A stretch of 64,000 bases of DNA, from the NCBI GenBank assembly GCA_017623215.1, contig JAGAPO010000096.1:23889-87888 (forward strand). Reading direction: 5' to 3'. Positions 10,304 to 17,693 of this stretch are shown here, piece by piece. Source of the stretch: Lachnospiraceae bacterium. Its GTDB lineage: Bacteria > Bacillota > Clostridia > Lachnospirales > Lachnospiraceae. A model generated the notes under the pieces. That model was given only the letters and a program-made list of their open reading frames with translations. It had not been told where the DNA came from and did not search any database. The stretch's first letter is position 1; each line of letters starts with the position of its first letter. The translations under genes and the position numbers were made by a program.

Positions 10304-12310
10304 ATGAAAAAGAATTACTTAAGAATTCTGGATATTGACCCATATCTGCATTCTTACGAAAAGGATTTAATTCTTCGAATGGATAACTATACTCGGAAGA
10401 AAGAGGAGTTGATTGGAAAAAAAGGTAGACTATCAGCTTTCGCTAATGGTTATAAGTATTTTGGTTTTCATAGAACCAGAACTGGCTGGGTCTACAGAGA
10501 GTGGGCACCTGCTGCAGAAGCTATATACCTCACCGGTGATTTCAATGAATGGAATAGCCGGAGTCACGCTATGACAGCTCTGGACAACGGTGTATGGGAG
10601 ATAGAGATAAAGGGCAAGGATACATTAAAGCCTGGACAAAAGATACAGGCTTTAATCATCCATAATGGTAAAGAGCTTCGCCGTATTCCAACCTACGCTA
10701 CTCGTGTAGTGCAGGATCCTGACACTATCTTGTGGTGTGCCGAGATTGAGGACACTATGAAGTCATACCCTTGGACGGATAAAGATTTCGTACCAGAGAA
10801 GACTCCGTTTATATATGAATGTCACATCGGTATGGCTCAGGAAAAGTATGGAATAGGCACCTATGAGGAGTTTAAGAATAATACACTTCCTCGTATCAAG
10901 GAACTGGGTTATAACACGATCCAGATAATGGCTATCATGGAGCATCCTTACTATGGTTCATTCGGATATCAGGTATCTAACTTCTTTGCTGCGTCTTCAA
11001 AATATGGCCGTAGCGAGGAACTTAAGGCACTGATAAATACAGCACACGAGATGGGGATTGCAGTACTCTTAGATGTCGTCCATTCGCACGCAGTTAAGAA
11101 TACGAATGAGGGAATCAATGAATTCGACGGCACTGTATATCAATTTTTCCATGATGGTGAAAAAGGCAACCATAGCGCATGGGGGACTAAGCTATTCAAC
11201 TACGGCAAGAATGAAGTTCTTCACTTCTTGCTGTCTAACCTAAAATATTGGATGGAGGTATTTCATTTTGATGGTTTCCGCTTTGATGGCGTTACATCCA
11301 TGATCTACCATGACCACGGACTTGGCAGTGCATTCTGCAACTACGATATGTACTTCTCCATGAATACAGATACAGAGGCAGTTACATATCTGCAGCTTGC
11401 CAACGAGTTAATCCACCAGATTAATCCCAATGCCATAACAGTAGCAGAAGATATGTCAGGTATGCCGGGTATGTGTATCCCAATAAAGGATGGCGGGATA
11501 GGCTTCGACTATAGATTATCTATGGGGGTTCCGGACCTGTGGATAAAGATAATAAAAGAGTATAAGGATGAGGAATGGGATATGAATAAGCTCTGGAATG
11601 AGCTTACCAGTCGCAGACCAATGGAGAAGAATATTGGCTACTGCGAGTCTCACGATCAGGCTCTCGTAGGAGACAAGACAATCATGTTTCGCCTATGCGA
11701 CGCAGAGATGTACACAGCTATGAATAAGTTTGGGGCCAGTATGACTATAGATCGTGGTATCGCTCTCCACAAGATGATACGATTGCTCACCGCCTCATTG
11801 GCCGGAGAGGGTTATCTTAACTTCATGGGTAATGAGTTTGGACACCCAGAGTGGATAGACTTTCCAAGAGAAGGCAATGGTTGGAGTTACCACTACTGCC
11901 GCAGACAGTGGAGTCTCGTTGATAATGATGGACTGCGTTATGTAGAACTAAACGACTTCGACAAAGCGATGGTAAAGCTGCTAAAAGAAAACGAGCTCTT
12001 AACCCAGCATCCGGTAAATAGGTGGATACATCAAAATGATAAGATTATTATCTACACCAAGCAGGATTACGTGTTCGCATTTAACTTCCATCCTTACAAG
12101 TCCTTTGAGGGATATTTTATCCCAGTGGGTAATGAGAACGCTGGCAGATATCAGATGGTGCTCTCAACGGATGATGGTGCATTCGGGGGCTTCCAGCGTA
12201 CAGATGCCAGCGTTCAGTATGATGCATATACTACGGATGCAAATTGGACAGGATTTAACTGTTATTTGCCCTCTAGAAGTGCAGTAGTATTTAAGAGAAT
12301 TGATAAGTAA
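10304..12310 (+). CDS. glgB: 1,4-alpha-glucan branching enzyme, GH13_8-like
   Basis: Branching enzyme moves short alpha-1,4-glucan chains to alpha-1,6 positions in glycogen. From the ATG at 10304 (GGAGG nine bases upstream) the product is 668 residues. The longer reading from 10271 lacks an RBS. An N-terminal CBM48 (WAPAAEAIYLTGDFNEW) precedes a GH13 barrel with DVVHSH, nucleophile Asp328 in FRFDG, acid/base Glu382 in VAEDMSG and Asp451 in ESHDQ. The segment NFMGNEFGHPEWIDFPREGN is characteristic of the eukaryotic-type subfamily GH13_8, not of the usual bacterial GH13_9. It stands alone, far from glgP, inside the accessory region, which suggests transfer. Confidence 0.93.
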   Translation: MKKNYLRILDIDPYLHSYEKDLILRMDNYTRKKEELIGKKGRLSAFANGYKYFGFHRTRTGWVYREWAPAAEAIYLTGDFNEWNSRSHAMTALDNGVWEIEIKGKDTLKPGQKIQALIIHNGKELRRIPTYATRVVQDPDTILWCAEIEDTMKSYPWTDKDFVPEKTPFIYECHIGMAQEKYGIGTYEEFKNNTLPRIKELGYNTIQIMAIMEHPYYGSFGYQVSNFFAASSKYGRSEELKALINTAHEMGIAVLLDVVHSHAVKNTNEGINEFDGTVYQFFHDGEKGNHSAWGTKLFNYGKNEVLHFLLSNLKYWMEVFHFDGFRFDGVTSMIYHDHGLGSAFCNYDMYFSMNTDTEAVTYLQLANELIHQINPNAITVAEDMSGMPGMCIPIKDGGIGFDYRLSMGVPDLWIKIIKEYKDEEWDMNKLWNELTSRRPMEKNIGYCESHDQALVGDKTIMFRLCDAEMYTAMNKFGASMTIDRGIALHKMIRLLTASLAGEGYLNFMGNEFGHPEWIDFPREGNGWSYHYCRRQWSLVDNDGLRYVELNDFDKAMVKLLKENELLTQHPVNRWIHQNDKIIIYTKQDYVFAFNFHPYKSFEGYFIPVGNENAGRYQMVLSTDDGAFGGFQRTDASVQYDAYTTDANWTGFNCYLPSRSAVVFKRIDK

Positions 12311-12348
12311 ATAGGGTACATGCATAAAAGTATTTTTAGAGGTTTGAA

Positions 12349-12370
12349 GGGGCGATTTCTCGCCCCTTTA
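12349..12370 (+). terminator. Rho-independent terminator of glgB
   Basis: GGGGCGA-TTTC-TCGCCCC is a perfect 7-bp stem followed by TTTATCCTT, 39 bp after the glgB stop. Confidence 0.85.
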
Positions 12371-12511
12371 TCCTTCCTCCCGTAAGTCCATTCTGTATGC
12401 TGTCTGTCAGTTCCTTTTTGATACCTATGCCAGTACGGACAGACGGTGTTGCTTTAAGACTGTTTTTCGGACCACGTATGTTTTCTTATATGCCTTAGGC
12501 GAGAAAGAGAA

Positions 12512-13240
12512 TTATGTATTGCTTGCAGGAAGTACGCGGAGAAATGCTTAGGTGCCGCTTTAACCTTTTATGGAAGAGAGGTATCTGTGGAGGACTTATT
12601 GCCAATGCCATTGGAGGATAAAGACTTCTATGAAACAAGCGGCGGTGGAGTGACTCTATCGGGAGGCGAGTGTCTCTGTCAAGCAGATTTTTGCGCAGAA
12701 ATTAAAAAAAGGCTGAAGGAAGAAGGAATCAGAACTGCAATTGACACCTGCGGTTTTGTGCCGAAAGAAAGTATTGATAAGGTTATTCCCTATACAGATA
12801 TTTTTCTTTACGACATTAAGGCCATAGAGGAAGAGATACATATTAAATGTACAGGCCGGTCAAACAAGCTAATCATCGAGAATCTTAAGTATATTGATGA
12901 TTGTGGAAAAAGTATCCAAATTCGCATTCCTTATGTCCCTGGATACAACTCGGATCAGATTGACAAAATGATAGAGAGTATGGAGGGACTTAAAAACCTT
13001 ACTAAGGTGCGGGTTCTAACTTACCATAAGCATGCAGGGTTAAAATATTTAACTGGGCGGCAGCCTTCTTTTTGTATGTTTCATTGTTATGATAATTATA
13101 AATCCAGAATAGACTGCATTTGCGTTAATGACTCCGAAAATTACATTAAATATCGATTCTGCAAGAGATTTCAGACTTTGAAGCCTGAATTATTGTCACA
13201 GGGTGGTGAAATGTTTATTTTTCAAAGCAGAATAAGTTGA
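12512..13240 (+). pseudogene. eroded glycyl-radical enzyme activating protein
   Basis: The open part (GTG 12587 to 13240, 217 residues) has the radical-SAM core sequence of PflA-like activases: FYETSGGGVTLSGGE (SAM-binding GGE), DTCGFVPKE, DIFLYDIKA and RIPYVPGYN. Upstream in the same frame CIACRKYAEKC precedes GAALTFYGREVSVEDLL, a decayed version of the ferredoxin-like cysteine insert of these enzymes. The N-terminal CxxxCxxC that binds the catalytic cluster is not present. After TYHKHAGLKY the C-terminus departs from the family. No partner glycyl-radical enzyme is nearby. It is non-functional as a radical enzyme. Confidence 0.75.
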
Positions 13241-13371
13241 AAATTTTACTACTATTTTTTTAAGGGCGCGTCTAAAAAACATCTATCCCCATTTCGGATT
13301 GCTGCTCAGCACGTGGCCAGAATCAGTGAGAAATGGATTAAGAAATATATGCAAAAAATTTCCAACAAGTA

Positions 13372-13400
13372 TTGAAGATGGATATATATTGTGGTATCCT
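13372..13400 (+). promoter_or_regulatory. promoter of the AAC(6')-like gene
   Basis: TTGAAG (13372-13377), 17 bp, TATCCT (13395-13400), with TGG in front of the -10. Confidence 0.65.
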
Positions 13401-13474
13401 TAATAAAATAGAGTTTGCAAATAGCAGAACGGACAAGAAAACGTATGGGGGTTAAACGATACCGATTGGAAACA

Positions 13475-13918
13475 ATGAAAGCGACGATTAGGAAAGCAAG
13501 GGTAGAAGACGCAGGAAAAATTGCAAGTTTGGCAATTCAGATGTGGGAATCACATACGATTGAAGAATTAACACAGGAATTTTGTGATTATATGAATAAG
13601 GAGAGTGGCATAATTTTTCTTGCCATATCAGATGGATGTGCGGTCGGATTTGCGCAATGTGGTTTAAGATATGATTATGTAGAAGGGACAGACAGCAGTC
13701 CGGTGGGATATTTGGAAGGTATTTTTGTAGTGGGAGAATACAGAAAAAGAGGATTGGGAAAGGATATGTTGGAAACTTGCCAGAAATGGGCAAAGGAACA
13801 GGGGTGTACGGAATTTGCCAGCGATTGTGAGCTGTTCAATGAAGATAGCTTGAAATTTCATTTAAAGCTGGGATTTACAGAAGCAAATAGAATTATTTGC
13901 TTTACGAAGAAATTATAG
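13475..13918 (+). CDS. GNAT acetyltransferase, AAC(6')-like
   Basis: A 147-residue GNAT N-acetyltransferase. The stretch FAQCGLRYDYVEGTDSSPVG, then YLEGIFV, the acetyl-CoA loop YRKRGLGKDML and the C-terminal FASDCELFNEDSLKFHLKLG and NRIICFTKKL closely follow aminoglycoside 6'-N-acetyltransferases. These inactivate aminoglycosides such as tobramycin and amikacin. ATG 13475 fits the family start (KATIRKA). An earlier TTG at 13415 gives a 167-residue version with no homologous N-terminus. It has its own promoter and lies among gene fragments, so horizontal origin is likely. Resistance is a family inference; anaerobes also take up aminoglycosides poorly. Confidence 0.8.
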   Translation: MKATIRKARVEDAGKIASLAIQMWESHTIEELTQEFCDYMNKESGIIFLAISDGCAVGFAQCGLRYDYVEGTDSSPVGYLEGIFVVGEYRKRGLGKDMLETCQKWAKEQGCTEFASDCELFNEDSLKFHLKLGFTEANRIICFTKKL

Positions 13919-13959
13919 GGGATGATTTCTGGTTAACGGCTAACCCACAATATATTATA

Positions 13960-14040
13960 AGGAGAAGCCTGGGACGTCCATTGTATGCGAAATATGGATT
14001 TGTGAAACCGGAAGCTGAAATGGAACTAAGAAAGGAATAG
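13960..14040 (+). pseudogene. C-terminal fragment of a second GNAT acetyltransferase
   Basis: The frame reads LGRPLYAKYGFVKPEAEMEL then RKE and TAG. This is the usual C-terminal strand of GNAT enzymes (LYEKYGFV-type). There is no upstream acetyl-CoA loop and no start. It lies directly after the AAC(6')-like gene but is a different protein, not its continuation. Confidence 0.6.
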
Positions 14041-14041
14041 T

Positions 14042-14212
14042 ATGATGCAATATGTAAGAAAACTAAGAAAAGGTGACAAAATAGAAATTGTAAGTGCTTC
14101 AAGTGGTAGGTTAGGCGAAGAAGTTTGCAGTCACAATATAGAGATTGGTGTCAAGAGATGAAAAGAGTATGGGCTGGAGCCTGTATTTATGTCAAAAAAT
14201 TTTGATATATAA
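14042..14212 (+). pseudogene. N-terminal fragment of an MccF-like LD-carboxypeptidase
   Basis: MMQYVRKLRKGDKIEIVSAS starts a frame that matches the N-terminus of the S66 peptidase family (LD-carboxypeptidase / microcin C7 immunity MccF). It is interrupted by TGA at 14159-14161, resumes as KEYGLEPVFMSKNFDI, then stops at 14210. Only about 55 of roughly 300 expected residues remain and the catalytic Ser-Glu-His part is gone. Confidence 0.65.
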
Positions 14213-14240
14213 GTTTGATATATAAGCTTTGATATATAAG
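14201..14240 (+). repeat. three tandem copies of a 13-bp AT-rich unit
   Basis: TTTGATATATAAG occurs at 14201-14213, 14214-14226 and 14228-14240. The array sits at the broken end of the MccF-like fragment, 13 bp before a consensus promoter. Confidence 0.85.
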
Positions 14241-14253
14241 CTATATAAAAAGC

Positions 14254-14282
14254 TTGACAAGGATATATATTTGTAATATACT
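14254..14282 (+). promoter_or_regulatory. consensus sigma-A promoter
   Basis: TTGACA (14254-14259), 17 bp, TATACT (14277-14282). This is the closest match to consensus in the window. Its transcript would start near 14289 and run into the T-box-like leader. Confidence 0.8.
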
Positions 14283-14288
14283 ATCCTA

Positions 14289-14537
14289 AATTTATAATTC
14301 GAAATCATAAAGACGATGACGGAGACAGTATATTTATTTCAAAAGTCACAGAGAGCCGTGTTTGCTGAGAAACGGTACCAGTAGAGTAAAGATATAATCC
14401 CTCCTGAGTTGCAGCACGAAAGCAGGAGCAAGTAGATGCTGACGGGTTTCTCCCGTAACAGAGAACGCATATGTTGGTATGTCGTAAATGGAGAAAGAGC
14501 ATTCGAGGTTCCTGCCGTTTACGGTAGGAATTTTTTA
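14289..14537 (+). ncRNA. T-box-like leader RNA with terminator
   Basis: The leader has the layout of a tRNA-sensing T-box. A 5' GA-rich segment is followed by an AG-bulge hairpin (AGAGAGCCGT...ACGGT, about 14349-14376) and a specifier-like loop before CTCCTGAGTTGCAG. By alignment with known leaders the specifier would be ATC (14397-14399, Ile). A GACGGG/CCCGT stem lies near 14439-14455, then TTGGTAT (UGGU at 14475-14478, able to pair with an ACCA tRNA end). TCGTAAATGG (14482-14491) pairs fully with CCGTTTACGG (14515-14524), competing with the terminator TTCCTGCCGT/ACGGTAGGAA plus T6. The usual core GGGTGGTACCGCG is poorly conserved, so the class is uncertain. Confidence 0.5.
14509..14537 (+). 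terminator. terminator of the T-box-like leader
   Basis: TTCCTGCCGT-TT-ACGGTAGGAA followed by TTTTTT. One G-U pair is in the stem. Confidence 0.8.
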
Positions 14538-14556
14538 TTCGCAGGGTATAGTTAGG

Positions 14557-14594
14557 CAGCCGGCATATTATTGTATATTATGCCGGCTGTTTTG
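14557..14594 (+). terminator. second terminator directly downstream
   Basis: CAGCCGGCATA...TATGCCGGCTG is a perfect 11-bp stem followed by TTTTG. Any readthrough of the preceding leader would meet this terminator 20 bp later and before any gene, which suggests the leader has lost its target. Confidence 0.75.
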
Positions 14595-14680
14595 TATATC
14601 AATCCAGGAAAGAGTCAGCCGCGGACAGTGTGATATGGATTCGAAAATTATAAATAATCTTATAATTTGGAGGAAGAACT

Positions 14681-15445
14681 ATGATAACTAACACATTTGA
14701 CAATCAATCAAAGGCAATCATCAATCCGCGCGACAAGGAGAATGCGCCGCGAGTGGATGCATGTATTCTCACGTTCTCCCATGAGATTGAAGCATTTGTT
14801 CTGGCAAATTACGATTGCAAAGAGATAGGTGCATTTTGGTTTGCCACGGGAAAGACGCCGATTTATGGATTTGATTACAAGGGGAAACAATTTGCATTTT
14901 ATAAAACATATGTGGGTGCTCCTGCCTGCGTTGCGACGGTGGAGGATTCCTTGTCGGAGATAAAAACGGACAAATACGTCGTATTCGGGGCGGCCGGATG
15001 TCTGAATAAGGAGATTGCACGAGGAAAAGTTATGGTACCGACGGAAGCCTATCGCGATGAAGGAACGTCCTATCATTATGCACCTGCATCGGACTATGTA
15101 AGAGTGAGAAATGCAGATGCGGTAGCGAAGTTTATGGAACAAAACGGTCTTCCGTATGTAAAAGGGAAAACCTGGACAACGGATGCTTTTTACAGAGAAA
15201 CAGTCAATAATTTTGAAAAGCGCAAGGCCGATGGCTGTATCTCTGTAGAAATGGAATGTGCCGCACTGCAGGCAATGTGTGATTTCAGAGGATTGAATCT
15301 CTACGTATTCTTTACAAGCGGTGATTTGCTGGATGCACCGAAATGGGATTTGCGCCTCAAGGAGGACAAAAAGAAAGGAACGCAGAATGATGTCGGACAC
15401 TTCCGTATTGCATTGGAACTTGCGCGATATGTGGCGGAAGAATAG
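14681..15445 (+). CDS. nucleoside phosphorylase family protein
   Basis: A 254-residue PNP/UDP phosphorylase-fold protein. The family cleaves nucleosides with phosphate to free base and ribose-1-phosphate. Supporting segments are VVFGAAGCL (phosphate-loop region), GKVMVPTEAYRDEGTSYHY, and the ribose/phosphate signature SVEMECAALQAMCDFRG near residues 187-203, whose MEC Glu contacts ribose. RBS is GGAGG seven bases before ATG. Its own promoter is not obvious, since it lies behind two terminators. The base specificity is not visible; closest feel is uridine/purine phosphorylase-like proteins of Clostridia. Confidence 0.82.
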   Translation: MITNTFDNQSKAIINPRDKENAPRVDACILTFSHEIEAFVLANYDCKEIGAFWFATGKTPIYGFDYKGKQFAFYKTYVGAPACVATVEDSLSEIKTDKYVVFGAAGCLNKEIARGKVMVPTEAYRDEGTSYHYAPASDYVRVRNADAVAKFMEQNGLPYVKGKTWTTDAFYRETVNNFEKRKADGCISVEMECAALQAMCDFRGLNLYVFFTSGDLLDAPKWDLRLKEDKKKGTQNDVGHFRIALELARYVAEE

Positions 15446-15516
15446 GCGGAATCGATAATGTCCACAGCATATGACAAACAAAACAGAGGAATTCTGCAAA
15501 AAATATCATGATATGA

Positions 15517-15544
15517 TTGACTTTTTACAAATTTATGGTATACT
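15517..15544 (+). promoter_or_regulatory. strong promoter
   Basis: TTGACT (15517-15522), 16 bp, TATACT (15539-15544), with TGG giving an extended -10. Confidence 0.7.
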
Positions 15545-15550
15545 AATAAA

Positions 15551-15806
15551 GTAAACATTTACCAACAAACACGCATTGTAATCTATTCCGTCGATCACGG
15601 GGTCAGTGCGTCATAACAAGCTTATAACACTGGGTCTGACTGATAGGGGCTCAGTGTTTTTATTTTGGCCCCGATTGGATTGATCACAATGCGGGGTTGG
15701 AACTGCGTAGAGTTTTCCAACAGAGACGCAGTGCTGCTGAACACACTGTGGGACTGCAACCGACAGCTGAAAGAAAGCAAACATACATAACACAAATTGG
15801 AGGTAA
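15551..15806 (+). promoter_or_regulatory. leader with internal attenuator, class unknown
   Basis: The transcript from the promoter above runs through a terminator at 15626-15668 (AACACTGGGTC pairs with GGCTCAGTGTT, then TTTTTATTTT) and continues about 140 bases to a good RBS (TTGGAGG). GGTCAG at 15601-15606 can pair with CTGAC inside the terminator loop region, so an alternative fold is possible. I could not assign it to a known riboswitch class. Confidence 0.45.
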
Positions 15807-15812
15807 ATGTTT

Positions 15813-16187
15813 ATGAAAATGAATTATGGATCCAGAGTCTGCGAGTTTTCCGTAGCACACGATTTCACCTTTAGCTCCTGCGTCCGCTGTTATTATGAGA
15901 AGGACACGATCTGCTACGCAGTGCGGCGTTTTTTCAGGAAAAGCGGCCGGATTCGCCGAGACTGCACATATGAAAGCTGGCAGATTCGTCTTGCGAAGGG
16001 AAAATCCCGCAGACAGCATAGATTCTCCTATCTCATCCCAGCCATTCTTATGGAACTGCCGGGAGCATGGATTCGGTTGAGCGGTACGATTGATGCCAGG
16101 GGAGTCACAGTACAAAGGCTGGAAATCCTGTCCCGGTATCCCGGCTTTGAAGCAGAACACAGCCACATTTCCGGGAAGAACAGATGA
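15813..16187 (+). CDS. hypothetical cysteine/arginine-rich protein, possibly frameshifted
   Basis: ATG 15813 lies nine bases after GGAGG and starts MKMNYGSRVCEFSVAHDFTF. Two other ATGs (15807, 15819) are in frame. The 124-residue product is rich in Arg, Cys and Tyr with no domain I recognise. A second frame from 15895 is also open for 61 codons, so an ancestral gene may have been frameshifted. The strong promoter, attenuator and RBS argue that something is expressed from here. The codon use is unlike that of the neighbouring housekeeping genes. Confidence 0.35.
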   Translation: MKMNYGSRVCEFSVAHDFTFSSCVRCYYEKDTICYAVRRFFRKSGRIRRDCTYESWQIRLAKGKSRRQHRFSYLIPAILMELPGAWIRLSGTIDARGVTVQRLEILSRYPGFEAEHSHISGKNR

Positions 16188-16360
16188 TTTCGAATTCGAC
16201 GGGGAATAACGTGTTCTTCCGTTCGAATAGTTTGGCACAGCTCCAAGCCATCTGCCTCCGGCCCATAATGATTGACAATCACAAGAGCGAAACGTATAAT
16301 AGCCTTAACATCAGTTTATCCGTTATAGTCGGCTGCAAGCCGGGATTTTATACAATTATT

Positions 16361-16420
16361 TGAAGGAGAGAGAATTGAAGAAGAGAGAACTGAAGGAGAG
16401 AGAACTGAAGGAGAGAGGAT
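16361..16420 (+). repeat. four tandem 15-bp repeats carrying Shine-Dalgarno sequences
   Basis: Units 16361-16375, 16376-16390, 16391-16405 and 16406-16420 are variants of TGAAGGAGAGAGAAC. The array ends exactly at the ATG at 16421. The second copy has GAAG for GGAG. The last GGAG lies seven bases before the ATG. In the frame of the downstream gene every unit begins with TGA. Confidence 0.95.
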
Positions 16421-17470
16421 ATGAACAGAGAAAACTATAGTGAGGCTCAGGGATTCATTGTGACGTATAAATCCCTCAATGAACCTTTGCTTTTTAATGA
16501 GTTAAACGGGAGGTGTCCCGGCCTCAAATTGTTGGACAGGGGAGAAGATTCCGCTGCATTTACCGTCCCAGATTATGCGGCCGTTGTCTCCGAGATCCGG
16601 AGAGAGGATTTTATTTTTCTGCAGCACATTCACCCGTTCATGTGCAAATGTGAAATCACAGGAAGCGCATCTGATTTTTCTGAGTTTGCTAAAATGCTCG
16701 AAGGGATTCGGCCGTATGTCGCAAAGGAGGATACGCTTACCTGCCAGTGCAGGATTGCGGCGAGACGCATGATGGAGTATTCCAATGGGGAATTAACAAA
16801 TCTTCTGACTTCATTGTTAGAAAAGGAGAATTACACAGTATCGCTGCAGGATGCGGATACGGCTGTTTCCTTAACGATATTTGATCATTTCGCATATCTG
16901 GGTATCTCATGTCTGGCAGATAATTGCAGCGATCGCGCGGGAGGCGTTCTGTTCTACTCGAAGACGGATGATATTATATGCAGAGCGGAATTCAAGATTG
17001 AGGAAGCGTTTAAAGTATTTGATGTTAACGTAACCAAGGGAATGAAAGCGTTGGATTTGGGCGCTGCTCCGGGAGGCTGGACACATTATTTAAGTAAGAG
17101 AGGGATTTTTGTCGATGCTGTTGACCCTGCGGAATTGAACGAATCTGTTGTAAGACGTGAGAATGTTGCACATTATAAGATGACGGCGCAGGAGTTCGCG
17201 GAGAAGTATGTTGAGAACGCGTATGATATTATTGTAAATGATATGAAGATGGATACCAACGAATCCATTGATATTTTGTGTGACATGAGCCGCCATTTAA
17301 AGACTAATGGAATCTGCCTGCTGACGTTAAAGCTCCCGAAGCAGGGGGTTCAGAAACGAATTAATGTGGCAAGAAAAGTATTGAGCAGTAAGTTTGAGAT
17401 TGTGAGAGTAAGACAGCTTTATTATAATCGTTCCGAAGTCACTGTCTTTGTAAAAAATAAGCTGTCTTGA
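16421..17470 (+). CDS. FtsJ/RlmM-like RNA 2'-O-methyltransferase
   Basis: A 349-residue SAM-dependent methyltransferase of the RrmJ/FtsJ fold. The C-terminal half has the SAM loop DLGAAPGGW at 212-220. The K-D-K-E catalytic tetrad of 2'-O-methyltransferases can be placed at Lys192 (AEFK), Asp274 (VNDM), Lys304 (LKL) and Glu339 (RSEV). The N-terminal 150 residues are likely a THUMP-like RNA-binding region, as in RlmM, which methylates 23S rRNA C2498. The exact RNA target is not shown by sequence. Translation begins after four repeated Shine-Dalgarno units, and a perfect terminator follows, so it is monocistronic. Confidence 0.82.
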   Translation: MNRENYSEAQGFIVTYKSLNEPLLFNELNGRCPGLKLLDRGEDSAAFTVPDYAAVVSEIRREDFIFLQHIHPFMCKCEITGSASDFSEFAKMLEGIRPYVAKEDTLTCQCRIAARRMMEYSNGELTNLLTSLLEKENYTVSLQDADTAVSLTIFDHFAYLGISCLADNCSDRAGGVLFYSKTDDIICRAEFKIEEAFKVFDVNVTKGMKALDLGAAPGGWTHYLSKRGIFVDAVDPAELNESVVRRENVAHYKMTAQEFAEKYVENAYDIIVNDMKMDTNESIDILCDMSRHLKTNGICLLTLKLPKQGVQKRINVARKVLSSKFEIVRVRQLYYNRSEVTVFVKNKLS

Positions 17471-17496
17471 TACAAGGAACGTATATGAAAGGTGAT

Positions 17497-17528
17497 AAAA
17501 CCCTCAGCTCCGGTGAGCTGAGGGTTTT
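17497..17528 (+). terminator. terminator after the methyltransferase
   Basis: AAAACCCTCAGCTC-CGGT-GAGCTGAGGGTTTT is a perfect 14-bp stem-loop with T4 on each side, so it may work in both directions. Confidence 0.9.
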
Positions 17529-17622
17529 GCGGTCAGTGGAACGATGTTGGAAATACGTTCAGGGAATTCGTGGAAATCAGGGAAAATACGAGTAAAACCG
17601 ACAGAATTGGAATAAATATGGA

Positions 17623-17652
17623 TTGCATGGCCTGGTATTTACCTGCTATAAT
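17623..17652 (+). promoter_or_regulatory. acyltransferase promoter
   Basis: TTGCAT (17623-17628), 18 bp, TATAAT (17647-17652), with TGC as extended -10. Confidence 0.7.
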
Positions 17653-17693
17653 AGTGATATAAGTAATGATTTCTTAATCAGAGGAGGCGGAAG

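Noticed and set aside
14289..14537. SAM-I, lysine, THF or c-di-GMP riboswitch
   Set aside because: None of their conserved core strings is present; the AG-bulge hairpin, UGGU and antiterminator layout fit a T-box better.
15684..16238. 184-codon minus-strand frame opposite the 15813 ORF
   Set aside because: No RBS, and the promoter, attenuator and RBS all point to the plus strand; no family resemblance. Kept as an open question only.
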